A stretch of 64,000 bases of DNA from Roseiarcus sp963807735 (GTDB lineage Bacteria; Pseudomonadota; Alphaproteobacteria; Rhizobiales; Beijerinckiaceae). Positions 25,473 through 33,697 of the stretch are shown in pieces. Numbering within the stretch: position 1 is the stretch's first letter; every line of letters starts with the position of its first letter. The notes below the pieces were generated by a model. It saw only the letters and a program-made list of their open reading frames with translations. It made no database searches and was not told the origin of the DNA. The stretch covers positions 62,001 to 126,000 of the forward strand of contig CAWEDI010000052.1 in NCBI GenBank assembly GCA_963807735.1, given 5' to 3'. The translations under genes and the position numbers were made by a program.

Positions 25473-26165
25473 ATGCCGGAAAGAAGTCTTCTGCTATTCG
25501 GCGGCTCGCGGGGCCTCGGTTTGGCGCTCGCGCAAGAGTACCTAAAACTCGGCTGGCGTGTGGTCGCCACAGCCCGGAGCGGGTCGGGAACGGCTCTCCA
25601 TGATCTGCTCGGCGGCGCTAACGGCCGGCTCGAAATCGAAATCGTCGACATCACCGACCTGACTGAGGTTCACGCCCTGCATGAGCGCCTCAAGTCCCGG
25701 CGGTTTGACCTGCTGTTTGTCAATGCGGGCGTCAAGAACGCCGATGGCGAAACGATCGCCGACGTCTCGACCGAGGAGTTCGTCCGCGTGATGGTGACGA
25801 ACGCTTTGAGCCCAATGCGGGTTGTCGAGACATTCCAGGATCTCGTGCCGCCTACGGGCGCCCTCGCGATCATGTCGTCCGGTCAGGGAAGCGTGAGCAA
25901 CAACGAGACCGGCGGCTACGAGGTCTATCGGGCCAGCAAGGCGGCGCTCAACACGATGATGCGCAGTTTCGCCGCCCGGCATCGCGACGACCCGCGCACG
26001 CTGCTGCTTCTCGCGCCGGGCTGGGTGCGCACCGACATGGGCGGCCCGGGCGCGCGGCTGAAAATTCAGGACAGCATTCCAAACCTGGTCAAAGTCATCC
26101 AAGCGCAGGAAGGCAAAAGCGGCCTTCAGTACCTGGACTATCTCGGCAAGGCTGTCGCGTGGTGA
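25473..26165 (+). CDS. short-chain dehydrogenase/reductase
   Basis: A 230-residue SDR with the nucleotide-binding GGSRGLGLALAQEY at the N-terminus, NAG in LLFVNAGVKNADG, a catalytic Ser in IMSSGQGSV and YEVYRASKAAL (YxxxK). It therefore should be an active NAD(P)-dependent oxidoreductase of the classical type. The substrate is unknown. The ATG at 25473 has AAGGAG nine bases upstream, which decides against the earlier ATG at 25389. No operon partner on this strand. Confidence 0.9.
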   Translation: MPERSLLLFGGSRGLGLALAQEYLKLGWRVVATARSGSGTALHDLLGGANGRLEIEIVDITDLTEVHALHERLKSRRFDLLFVNAGVKNADGETIADVSTEEFVRVMVTNALSPMRVVETFQDLVPPTGALAIMSSGQGSVSNNETGGYEVYRASKAALNTMMRSFAARHRDDPRTLLLLAPGWVRTDMGGPGARLKIQDSIPNLVKVIQAQEGKSGLQYLDYLGKAVAW

Positions 26166-26187
26166 GTGGCTGCGCGCGTGCCGAGGT

Positions 26188-26604
26188 CTAGCGCTTCGTC
26201 ACCCAGGCCAGGAATGCGCCCGTGGAATCGGCGCCGATGGCGATGCGGCCAAGATTGGGGACGTCGAACGGCGGCCGAACGATCTTGCCGCCGTGGCGCT
26301 CGATGTCGGCGAGGCGCCGGTCGATGTCATCGACTTCCAGATAGTTCAACCAGTGCGGCGGGTCGGAGTCCGGGACAATGCCCTGCATATCGAGGATGCC
26401 GGCGACCGGCGCGTCGTTGGATTTGGCGACCCAGTAGACGCCCTTCGGAGTCGGCATAGCCTCGAAGGTCCAGCCGACGGTTGCGGCGTAGAAGGCTTTG
26501 GCCGTCTCCACGTCCCGCGTATAGAGTTCGCTCCAGGCAAAACTTCCGTGCGCCACAGCATCCTCCGCACCGGTTTCGCTCGAAGCCAGCAGATTGGCGG
26601 GCAA
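26188..26604 (-). CDS. VOC family (glyoxalase/bleomycin resistance-like) protein
   Basis: A 138-residue vicinal oxygen chelate fold protein. It shows the paired beta-alpha-beta-beta-beta units: SFAWSELYTRDVETAKAFYAATVGWTFE at residues 21-48 and LEVDDIDRRLADIERHGGKIV near 90-110, ending in STGAFLAWV. Such proteins often bind a metal through His/Glu, but only part of the usual ligand set is visible, so catalytic activity is uncertain. It lies 18 bases after the mutY stop on the same strand and may be cotranscribed. Confidence 0.85.
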   Translation of the reverse strand: MPANLLASSETGAEDAVAHGSFAWSELYTRDVETAKAFYAATVGWTFEAMPTPKGVYWVAKSNDAPVAGILDMQGIVPDSDPPHWLNYLEVDDIDRRLADIERHGGKIVRPPFDVPNLGRIAIGADSTGAFLAWVTKR

Positions 26605-26622
26605 AGCGCAAGTCGGGCGGAT

Positions 26623-27675
26623 TCAACCGCGCGCGAGCGAGATCGCCTTGCGCATCAGGCCGGAGAAACCGGCGCTCTCGATCTCGTCCGGCGCGATGAA
26701 CGCCAGACCCTCGGGCGGTGCGGCGTTCGGCGCCGTGGCGCGGAACAGCGCCAGCCGCAGCATGAAATGGGTGAACCCATGCTCGACGTGGCCGGCCAGC
26801 CGCATCCACGGCGCCGGGAACGGGGCCTCCTCCGCACCGACTTCCCCGACATCGCCCGCGCGCCACGCGCCGCCCGGCAGCTCCATCGTCGCGCCGAGCA
26901 GGCCGTTCGGCGGCCGGCGGCGGGCGAGGAAGGCGCCGTTGGGGCGCTCGGCGAAGAACACCGCGCCGACCTTCTCGGGCCGCTCGCGTTTCGGCGTGCG
27001 GCCGGGAAACGCCTCGGGGTCGCCGCTGGCCGCCGCCCGGCAATCGGCGCGCAGCGGGCAGGTCAGGCAGGCGGGCGCCTTCGGCCGGCAGATCGTCGCG
27101 CCGATGTCCATCAGGCTTTGCGCGAAATCCCCGGCGCGGCGCGCCGGCGTCAGCGTCCGGGCGAAATCCTCGATGGCGCGGCGATTGGCGGCGATCGGCG
27201 CGGTAAAGCCCGCCAGCCGCGAGACGATGCGCGCGATATTGCCGTCGATCGGCGTCGTCGGCCGGTCGAACGCGATGGCGGCGACGGCCGCAGCGGTGTA
27301 GGCGCCGACGCCGGGAAGGGCGCGCAACGCCGTCTCCTCGGAAGGAAACGCGCCACCCGCCTCGGCGATGGCTTTCGCGCAGGCGTGCAGGTTTCGGGCG
27401 CGCGAGTAATAGCCGAGCCCGGCGAAGGCGCTCATCACCGCTTCGAGCGGCGCGGCGGCGAGCGCGCCGACATCGGGCCAGCGCCGCAGGAACTCGCGAT
27501 AGTAGGGGGCGGCGCCGGCCGTCGTCGTCTGTTGCAGCAGGATTTCCGAGAGCCACACGCGGTAGGGGTCGGCCGTCTCGCCAGGCGCTGCGCGCCACGG
27601 CAGTTCGCGGCGGTGGCGGTCGAACCAGGCGAGCGCTTTGGCGGCGACCGGGACTTCAGCTAGAACGACGGACAT
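26623..27675 (-). CDS. mutY: A/G-specific adenine glycosylase
   Basis: MutY removes adenine mispaired with 8-oxoguanine, the central step against oxidative mutation. The 350-residue protein has the catalytic Glu in LSEILLQQTT, a helix-hairpin-helix ALPGVGAYTAAAVAAIAF, catalytic Asp in IDGNIARIVSRL, and a [4Fe-4S] cluster motif C-x6-C-x2-C-x5-C in ICRPKAPACLTCPLRADC. A C-terminal NUDIX-like 8-oxoG recognition domain follows (from about residue 235). The ATG at 27675 has AGAGG upstream and overlaps the divergent DUF721 start codon within a single CATG. Confidence 0.96.
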   Translation of the reverse strand: MSVVLAEVPVAAKALAWFDRHRRELPWRAAPGETADPYRVWLSEILLQQTTTAGAAPYYREFLRRWPDVGALAAAPLEAVMSAFAGLGYYSRARNLHACAKAIAEAGGAFPSEETALRALPGVGAYTAAAVAAIAFDRPTTPIDGNIARIVSRLAGFTAPIAANRRAIEDFARTLTPARRAGDFAQSLMDIGATICRPKAPACLTCPLRADCRAAASGDPEAFPGRTPKRERPEKVGAVFFAERPNGAFLARRRPPNGLLGATMELPGGAWRAGDVGEVGAEEAPFPAPWMRLAGHVEHGFTHFMLRLALFRATAPNAAPPEGLAFIAPDEIESAGFSGLMRKAISLARG

Positions 27676-28207
27676 GGCCGACGCCTCTAGCCCCACGCCT
27701 CCGAAGAAGAAACCCTGGACGACGCAGTTGGGCGCGCATCTCGCGCCGATTCTCGGCCCGGCTTTGGCCGCGCGCGGCTTGAGCGAGGCGAGCCTGGTGT
27801 CGCACTGGCCAGAAATCGTCGGACTCGACATTGCCCGCTTCGCTCGTTTCGAGCGCCTGAACTGGCCGCCGCGCGGCGAGAAGAGCGATCCCGCCGCTCC
27901 GCGGGCCCCGGCGACGCTGGTGTTGAGGATCGACGGCGCCTTCGCCATCGAGGCGCAGCATCTGGCGCAGCTCATTGTCGAGCGCGTCAACACGCATCTC
28001 GGCTGGCGCTGCGTAGCCAAAGCGGTGTTTCGGCAAGGGCCGCTCCCTACGCCCGAATCCAGAGCTCTCGTGGCCGAGCCGAGCGCCGCCGCGCTCGCCG
28101 AGGCGCGCGCGGCGGCGCCGGTGGATGACGCGGAGTTGCGCGAGTTGCTCGCCCGGCTCGGGGCGCGGGTGATCGACCGGGCGAGGAAAACGCGCCGACA
28201 GGTATGA
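27674..28207 (+). CDS. DUF721 (DciA-like) family protein
   Basis: A 177-residue protein of the DUF721 family, which includes DciA, the ancestral loader of the replicative helicase DnaB in many bacteria. Features: W..IVG..IA..A.F.RL.W in residues 36-62 (HWPEIVGLDIARFARFERLNW) and LVLRIDGAFAIEAQHLAQLIVERVN around 78-102, with a KH-like fold. The start ATG at 27674 overlaps the mutY start on the other strand. The pairing of mutY and DUF721 is common in alphaproteobacteria. A DciA role is inferred from family membership, not shown. Confidence 0.85.
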   Translation: MADASSPTPPKKKPWTTQLGAHLAPILGPALAARGLSEASLVSHWPEIVGLDIARFARFERLNWPPRGEKSDPAAPRAPATLVLRIDGAFAIEAQHLAQLIVERVNTHLGWRCVAKAVFRQGPLPTPESRALVAEPSAAALAEARAAAPVDDAELRELLARLGARVIDRARKTRRQV

Positions 28208-28287
28208 ATTATACCACGATAATGTCACGGCTATACCGGGACGCGGAAGCGCTCTAACTGGCCCCGGACCCCATCGGAGACTTTCCC

Positions 28288-29184
28288 ATGCGCATTTTCC
28301 TCACCGGCGCGACCGGTTTCATCGGCTCGCATCTGATCCCCGAACTGCTCGCGGCCGGTCATTCGGTGCTGGGGCTGACGCGCTCCGACGACGGCGCGAA
28401 GGCGCTTGTCGCCGCCGGCGTCGAGCCGCACCGCGGCGCGCTTGAGGACCCGGCGACCCTGGCCGCCGGCGCCGCCAAGGCGGAGGCCGTCATTCATCTG
28501 GCTTTCGATCATGATTTCTCGCGCTTCGCGGCGAATTGCGAAAAGGACCAGCGGGCGATCCGGGCGCTCGGCGGGGCGCTCGCCGGCTCCGATAGGCCGC
28601 TTCTCATCACGTCGGGTACGGGGATGGGCGCCGGCGCGCCGGGCCAACTGGCGACGGAGGACGTGTTCAATCCCGGCCACGGCAATCCGCGCGTCGCGTC
28701 GGAGGTGACGGGCGCGGAAATGTCGGCGGCCGGCGTCAAGGTGGTGGTGATGCGGCTGCCGCAGGTGCATGACACGCATCGGCAGGGTCTGGTCTCGCCC
28801 TACATCATGGTGACGCACCAGAAGCGCCTCGCGGCTTACATAGGAGAAGGGCGCAATCGCTGGCCGGCGGCGCATGTCTCGGACGTCGCTCGGCTCTATC
28901 GGTTGGCGGTCGAGCAGGGGCGGGCAGGGGAGCGCTTCCACGCCGTCGACGAGGAGGGCGTCGCCGCGATCGACATCGCCACCACGATCGGCAAAGGCAT
29001 GGGCGTGCCGGTGTCCTCGCTGACGCCGGAGCAGGCCGGCGAGCACTTCGGCTGGCTCGGCGGCTTCATCGCGATGGACATGCCGGCGTCGAGCGCCTGG
29101 ACCCGTGAGCGGCTTGACTGGCGTCCGAGCGGCCCGGGCCTGATCGCCGATCTGCAAAAGATGGACTACAGCGTTCTCGGCTGA
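28288..29184 (+). CDS. NAD-dependent epimerase/dehydratase-like extended SDR
   Basis: A 298-residue atypical SDR. The N-terminal Rossmann motif is FLTGATGFIGSHLIPELLAAGH. Downstream it has AVIHLAFDHDF and LLITSGTGMG, where the usual YxxxK of extended SDRs is not obvious, so catalytic capacity is unsure. The C-terminal region (VSDVARLYRLAVEQG, ERFHAVDEEGVAAIDIA) matches NmrA/YwnB-like SDRs that act on small substrates or as regulators. GGAG lies eight bases before the ATG. No functional partner is clear. Confidence 0.85.
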   Translation: MRIFLTGATGFIGSHLIPELLAAGHSVLGLTRSDDGAKALVAAGVEPHRGALEDPATLAAGAAKAEAVIHLAFDHDFSRFAANCEKDQRAIRALGGALAGSDRPLLITSGTGMGAGAPGQLATEDVFNPGHGNPRVASEVTGAEMSAAGVKVVVMRLPQVHDTHRQGLVSPYIMVTHQKRLAAYIGEGRNRWPAAHVSDVARLYRLAVEQGRAGERFHAVDEEGVAAIDIATTIGKGMGVPVSSLTPEQAGEHFGWLGGFIAMDMPASSAWTRERLDWRPSGPGLIADLQKMDYSVLG

Positions 29185-29232
29185 ACCCGCGCGCGGCTTG
29201 AGCGCGCAGGACGGAGGCGCTAGAGCCGCGGG

Positions 29233-30093
29233 ATGACCGCAGTCTCCTCGCTTGCCGGTCGGCGCGTCGCGCGGATGAACGGCGCCGGCAACAAGATCCT
29301 CGTGCTCGACCTGCGCGGCGGCGCGACTTTGCCGACGCCGGACGAGGCGCGCGCGATCCATCGCGCGCCCGGGCTCGACTACGATCAGATGATGACGCTG
29401 ACCGATCCGCGCGTGGCCCCGACGCTCGCCAATGTGGTGATCTACAACAACGACGGCAGTCTTGCCGGCGCCTGCGGCAACGGAACGCGCTGCGTCGCCG
29501 ACCGGCTCGCGCGCGAAACCGGCGCGACGGCGCTGATGATCGAGACCGAACGGGGCCTCATCGTCTGCGAGCGGCTCGGCGAGTGGACCTACCGCGTCGA
29601 TATGGGGGCGCCGCGGCTCGATTGGCGCGAAATTCCGATCGCGCACGCCGTCGCCGAGACCAGCGCGGTCGACATTCCCGAGGCCGGCGCGTTCGGGCCG
29701 GCCGGGCTGGTCAACATGGGCAACCCGCACGCCGTGTTCTTTGTCCCCGACGTCGCGGCCGTCGAGCTTGAGAAACATGGGCCGGCGCTGGAGACGAATC
29801 CGCTGTTTCCGGAGAAGGCGAATATCTCGTTCGCGCAAGTTCTCGGGGCGCGACGCCTTCGCTTGCGGGTGTGGGAGCGCGGCGTCGGCGCGACACTGGC
29901 TTGCGGCTCGGCGGCCTGCGCCGCGCTGGTCGCGGCGGTGCGCCGCAGCCTCGCCGAGCGCGAGGCGACGGTGGAGCTGCCGGGCGGCGAGCTTCTCATC
30001 GCCTGGGGCGCGAGCGACGGGCATGTGCGGATGACCGGGCCCGTCGAATTTGAACGCGAGATTGAGCTGACGCCGTCGATCTTCGCGGCATGA
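29233..30093 (+). CDS. dapF: diaminopimelate epimerase
   Basis: DapF converts LL- to meso-diaminopimelate for lysine and peptidoglycan synthesis. The 286-residue protein has the two catalytic cysteines: Cys81 in ACGNGTRCVA and Cys224 in LACGSAACAALVA. MNGAGNKILVLD at the N-terminus and VNMGNPHAVFFV in the middle are also diagnostic. Its stop overlaps the next gene by four bases (ATGA), so the membrane acyltransferase-like gene is translationally coupled. Confidence 0.97.
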   Translation: MTAVSSLAGRRVARMNGAGNKILVLDLRGGATLPTPDEARAIHRAPGLDYDQMMTLTDPRVAPTLANVVIYNNDGSLAGACGNGTRCVADRLARETGATALMIETERGLIVCERLGEWTYRVDMGAPRLDWREIPIAHAVAETSAVDIPEAGAFGPAGLVNMGNPHAVFFVPDVAAVELEKHGPALETNPLFPEKANISFAQVLGARRLRLRVWERGVGATLACGSAACAALVAAVRRSLAEREATVELPGGELLIAWGASDGHVRMTGPVEFEREIELTPSIFAA

Positions 30094-31013
30094 GGCCAAG
30101 CCGTCTCGACGCCGTCGACGTGGCGCGCGGGCTCGCGCTCGTCGCGATGGCGGCCTACCATTTCACCTGGGACCTCGCCTATTTCGGCGCCATCGCGCCG
30201 GAGACGCCGTTCACGCCGCCGATGCGGATCGCGTCGCACGTCATCGGCTCGGCGTTTCTCGGCCTCGCCGGGGTGTCGCTGGCGCTGGCGCACGGGGGCG
30301 GCTTTCGCCCGAGCCACTACGCCAAACGGCAGTTGCGGATCGGCGCGGCGGCGGCGCTGGTTACAGCGGCGAGCTATGCGGTGGCCCCGCAGACGCCGAT
30401 CGGTTTCGGCATTCTGCATTGCATCTTCGTCGCGAGCCTGCTCGCCGCGCCGCTCGTCGCAAGGCCGGCGCTGGCGCTGGCCGCGGGCCTGGCGATCGTC
30501 GTCCTGCCGTTCGTCGTTTCGACGCCGGCCTTCAATCCGCCTTGGCTCGTCTGGCTTGGCCTCGGAACCCAGGAGCCCGCGACGTTGGATTGGCGCCCGC
30601 TTGCGCCTTGGGGCGGCGTGCTGATCCTCGGGCTCGCGCTGGCGCGGCTCGCGCCGCCGTTGCCCGTGTGGCGCGCGACTGCGGCGCCGATGCGCGCGCT
30701 GGCTCTCGCGGGGCGGCACAGCCTGGCGATCTATCTGATCCACCAGCCCGTGCTGCTCGGCCTGCTCTACGCCGCGCTGACCCTTACCGGCTATTCCGAG
30801 CGTCTGTCGGTCGAGGCTTACGGGAAAGCCTGTCGTCCCGCCTGCGTTGAGGCCGGCGGGGAGATCGAGACTTGCGAGCGCGCCTGCGCCTGCGTGGTGC
30901 GCGACGCCTCCGCCGCGGGCCTCGCCGGACGGCTGTCCTCGCGCACGCTATCGGCCGAGGAGCGGCGTAGGATCGGCGCCATCGTCGAGACCTGCGGCTC
31001 CGAGGCCCCGTAA
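30090..31013 (+). CDS. DUF1624 / heparan-alpha-glucosaminide N-acetyltransferase-like membrane protein
   Basis: A 307-residue protein with about seven membrane segments. The start RLDAVDVARGLALVAMAAYHFTWDL, with a conserved His, fits the DUF1624 family related to HGSNAT acetyltransferases and OpgC/acyltransferase-3 proteins. LALAGRHSLAIYLIHQPVLLGLLY near residue 215 is the typical later segment. After the last membrane segment there is a soluble tail with six cysteines (ACRPACVEAGGEIETCERAC and two more), which is unusual and may fold with disulfides or bind metal. The gene overlaps dapF by four bases. Probable role: acylation of an envelope sugar; inference only. Confidence 0.83.
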   Translation: MRPSRLDAVDVARGLALVAMAAYHFTWDLAYFGAIAPETPFTPPMRIASHVIGSAFLGLAGVSLALAHGGGFRPSHYAKRQLRIGAAAALVTAASYAVAPQTPIGFGILHCIFVASLLAAPLVARPALALAAGLAIVVLPFVVSTPAFNPPWLVWLGLGTQEPATLDWRPLAPWGGVLILGLALARLAPPLPVWRATAAPMRALALAGRHSLAIYLIHQPVLLGLLYAALTLTGYSERLSVEAYGKACRPACVEAGGEIETCERACACVVRDASAAGLAGRLSSRTLSAEERRRIGAIVETCGSEAP

Positions 31014-31020
31014 GGCCAAG

Positions 31021-32433
31021 TCAAAGCTTGCGCTTCGCTTCGAGGTTGACGCGGCGTTCGCCGAGCGCGCTGCGCAATTTCGCATAGTCCGGGTCGCGCG
31101 CGACGATGGCTATCGCCTCGGCGAGTTCCGCTTTGGCGCGTCCGGGATCGCCGGCGCGTTCGAGCAAATGCGCAAGCAGCGCGCGACGTTGCGGATCGTT
31201 CGGATTGAGCGCGACATCCGCTTCCGCCGCGGCGATGGCGTCGGCGAGATCGCTACCGTCGGCGAGCGAGCGGGCGAGCCGGCTCTGCAACACGGAGTTG
31301 TGCGGCCGGAGCCTTGCGGCCGACCGCAGCGCCGCGACGCGGCCGTCCTTGTCCAGCCGTCGTTCGCGGACTTTCGCCAGCAGCAGCCACGCCGGCAGCG
31401 ACGACGGCGTCTTGGCGAGCGCGGCGAGCACGGCCGCCTCCGCCTCGGGCCAACGCTGTTCGGCGAACAGCGGCAGCGCGCCCTCCGGCGCGGCGGACAG
31501 ATCGTTGACTCCGATCTCCGCGGCGACGGCCGCCATGATCGCGCGCCGCGCTGACGTCGAGCGCCGCCCCATGGGACGCGTCGTCGCGATCTCGAGCTTT
31601 GCAATGCCCTCCTCGGCGCGACCGTTCACGACGAGCCAAACGCCGGCTTCGAGTTCCGGTCCCTCCGCGTAGGCGAGGTAGCGCCGCACGTATTCGGCGA
31701 ACTCGATGCGCTCGCCGGTCGCGGTGCGGTAGTTCCGTCCTTTCGTCCAGGACAGGCCGAAATGCGCGGCTACGCTCGGATGGACCGGCAGCTCCGCAAC
31801 GCGGCTGAAATCGGGCCGCCAGTCTTTGGTGAGCTTGAACCGCGCGCGCAGCTTGGCGAACAGCCGGTTGGCGAGGTCGCGCAACAGATCGGGGTTCGGC
31901 GTCTGCGGATTGGCGAACAGCGGGGCGTCGCAGTAGCCGGCCGCGAGGCGCGAGGCGAAATCCTCGCCGCAAGCGCGGTCGATCTCGGCCTGCCGTTCGA
32001 GCGCCAGCGTCTTGTAGGCGTCGAGGTCGAGCATCGCGGCGATGTTGAGGGCGAGGTAGTCGGTTTCGATGGCGGCGGCGGAATCTCGGGCTTGCAGACG
32101 GCGGTTGAGATAGGCGTCGCCGAGTTCGATCCCGAACGGCCCGGACGGAAAATAGGTGTCGCGCGTGTTGCGCAGATGCGGCTGGCCGCCGAACGGCCAC
32201 AGAAAGTCGAGCGCGACTTCAGGAAAGGCGACGCGGTCGCCGGTCGCGTCGAAGTCGAGCGGCCTACCGTTCGCTTGGGTCGCGATCACATCGGCGGCCG
32301 CCAGTCGCTCCCGGTCGCGGGCTTGCAACGGCGCCTCGATGTCGATCCATTGGGCGTCATCGCGCTCCGCGAGTTCGCCGTAGATGTCGCAAAGCCATTT
32401 CGCCTGCCGGTTTCCGAAAAAGACGATATTCAA
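31021..32433 (-). CDS. WcbI-like polysaccharide acetyltransferase domain fused to TPR repeats
   Basis: A 470-residue protein. The N-terminus (IVFFGNRQAKWLCDIYGELA) matches the WcbI family, implicated in capsule polysaccharide acetylation. The middle contains FPEVALDFLWPFGGQ and NRRLQARDSAAAIETDYL, also WcbI-like. From about residue 325 it becomes TPR-like (LPLFAEQRWPEAEAAVLAAL, LLAKVRERRLDKDGRVAALR, LARSLADGSDLADAIAAAEA, LNPNDPQRRALLAHLLERAG). The TTG start at 32433 has GAGGAG at good spacing; no ATG fits. It is divergent from an AlgX/AlgJ-like gene, and the two may modify the same surface glycan. Confidence 0.78.
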   Translation of the reverse strand: MNIVFFGNRQAKWLCDIYGELAERDDAQWIDIEAPLQARDRERLAAADVIATQANGRPLDFDATGDRVAFPEVALDFLWPFGGQPHLRNTRDTYFPSGPFGIELGDAYLNRRLQARDSAAAIETDYLALNIAAMLDLDAYKTLALERQAEIDRACGEDFASRLAAGYCDAPLFANPQTPNPDLLRDLANRLFAKLRARFKLTKDWRPDFSRVAELPVHPSVAAHFGLSWTKGRNYRTATGERIEFAEYVRRYLAYAEGPELEAGVWLVVNGRAEEGIAKLEIATTRPMGRRSTSARRAIMAAVAAEIGVNDLSAAPEGALPLFAEQRWPEAEAAVLAALAKTPSSLPAWLLLAKVRERRLDKDGRVAALRSAARLRPHNSVLQSRLARSLADGSDLADAIAAAEADVALNPNDPQRRALLAHLLERAGDPGRAKAELAEAIAIVARDPDYAKLRSALGERRVNLEAKRKL

Positions 32434-32546
32434 CGGCGCTCCTCTTCCGCGGCGTTTTCGTTTCCGGTCCGGGCGTTCCGGCTTTAGCCTGCGAGCGCCG
32501 GAGGGCCAAGCCAAGCCCGCGCTCCGGCGCGAAACGGGAGCGCCAT

Positions 32547-33689
32547 TTGATTGAACCGTCGGGCGACGGCGTCCTGGAGATGCTGGACTGGACGCCCTGG
32601 GGCGCCCCGCGCCAGACCGAGCGCGGGGTCGAGACTGCGTTCCATCATCCGCTGGTGATGATCCGCGTCCGCGGCGGCGACGAAGTCCGCGTCGTCGCGC
32701 CGGCGGACGCGCTCGCCGGTCCCGAAATCGAGTGGAGCCCGATGATCTGGGCGCTGCGCGGCCGGCGTCATTGGCGAGCCCTGACCGGCCTCGGGCCGCA
32801 AAAAGTGTTTCGCGGCGCCGGCGACAGGTTGTTCCTGATCGGCGACGCCGCGTGCGAGCAGGCGTTCGAGAGCGACGTGCTCGGCGCCCGAGGGCTCGCC
32901 GGCTGGGTGCAAACGCTGGAACGGCGCATCGCCTTCTGCGAGGCGGAGGGGATCGTCTATCGCCACCTCGTCATTCCCGACGGCCACGCGATCTATGCCG
33001 ACGCGATTCCCGGCGCGCCAAGCCTGGCGGCGGACCGGCCGCTCATGCAAATCTTGCGATACGGCGGCGAGCCCATTCGCGCGCGGACGATCTATCCGCT
33101 CGACGCGCTGATCGCGGGCCGCGCGACGGCCGAGACCTCGTATCCGCATGACGTTCATGTCACCGGCTACGGCTGCTTCCTCGTCTATCGCGCGCTCATG
33201 GCGGCGCTGCCGGGCGTCGATCCGGCGCATGTCGTGCGCGAGGACCAACTCAAGGCGCGGCAGATCCTGATCGCCGGCGACGTCGCCCGCAGCGTCGGCT
33301 TGCCGGCGCGGCGCGTCGAGGTTCACGAACCGCCGCCGGTCGCCGCCCGCGAGATCATCAAGGGGACCGCGTTCAAGCGCAACCAGGTCGACGTTTGGCG
33401 AACGGAGGCGAAGGCGGCGCCGCGGCTCGTGCTGTTCCGCAGCTCCAACTCGACGCGCCTGGTTCCTTTCCTGTTGCGGCATTTCTCACGCATCGTCGCG
33501 GTGGCGACTCAAAACGCGCACTACGATCTCATCAGGAGCGAGAAGCCCGACGTGGTAATGTGTGAAATGCCCGAGCGCTATTTCGCCGGCTACCAAACCA
33601 GCCCGAACGAGACGGATCGCGGCGGGCCGCCCTTCGACGCCGAGGGCTTCGAGGCCGCGACCGGATACAAGCTGCCATTGCCGGATTGA
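32547..33689 (+). CDS. AlgX/AlgJ-like SGNH hydrolase-fold protein
   Basis: A 380-residue protein resembling the SGNH domain of AlgX/AlgJ, which O-acetylate alginate and related polymers. Resemblances: HLVIPDGHAIYADAIPG (near residue 148), SYPHDVHVTGYGCFLVYRAL (near 205; the usual DxH pair appears as HDVH), LVLFRSSNSTRLVPFLLRHF (near 295) and PDVVMCEMPERYF at the end. No signal peptide is visible and the catalytic motifs are altered, so it may be divergent or cytoplasmic. The start is TTG at 32547. It is divergently paired with the WcbI-like gene. Confidence 0.68.
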   Translation: MIEPSGDGVLEMLDWTPWGAPRQTERGVETAFHHPLVMIRVRGGDEVRVVAPADALAGPEIEWSPMIWALRGRRHWRALTGLGPQKVFRGAGDRLFLIGDAACEQAFESDVLGARGLAGWVQTLERRIAFCEAEGIVYRHLVIPDGHAIYADAIPGAPSLAADRPLMQILRYGGEPIRARTIYPLDALIAGRATAETSYPHDVHVTGYGCFLVYRALMAALPGVDPAHVVREDQLKARQILIAGDVARSVGLPARRVEVHEPPPVAAREIIKGTAFKRNQVDVWRTEAKAAPRLVLFRSSNSTRLVPFLLRHFSRIVAVATQNAHYDLIRSEKPDVVMCEMPERYFAGYQTSPNETDRGGPPFDAEGFEAATGYKLPLPD

Positions 33690-33697
33690 GGGCAACT

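Noticed and set aside
28231..30099. 622-codon minus-strand ORF across the SDR and dapF genes
   Set aside because: Low-complexity Arg/Asp/His composition typical of antisense frames; dapF is unambiguous on the plus strand.
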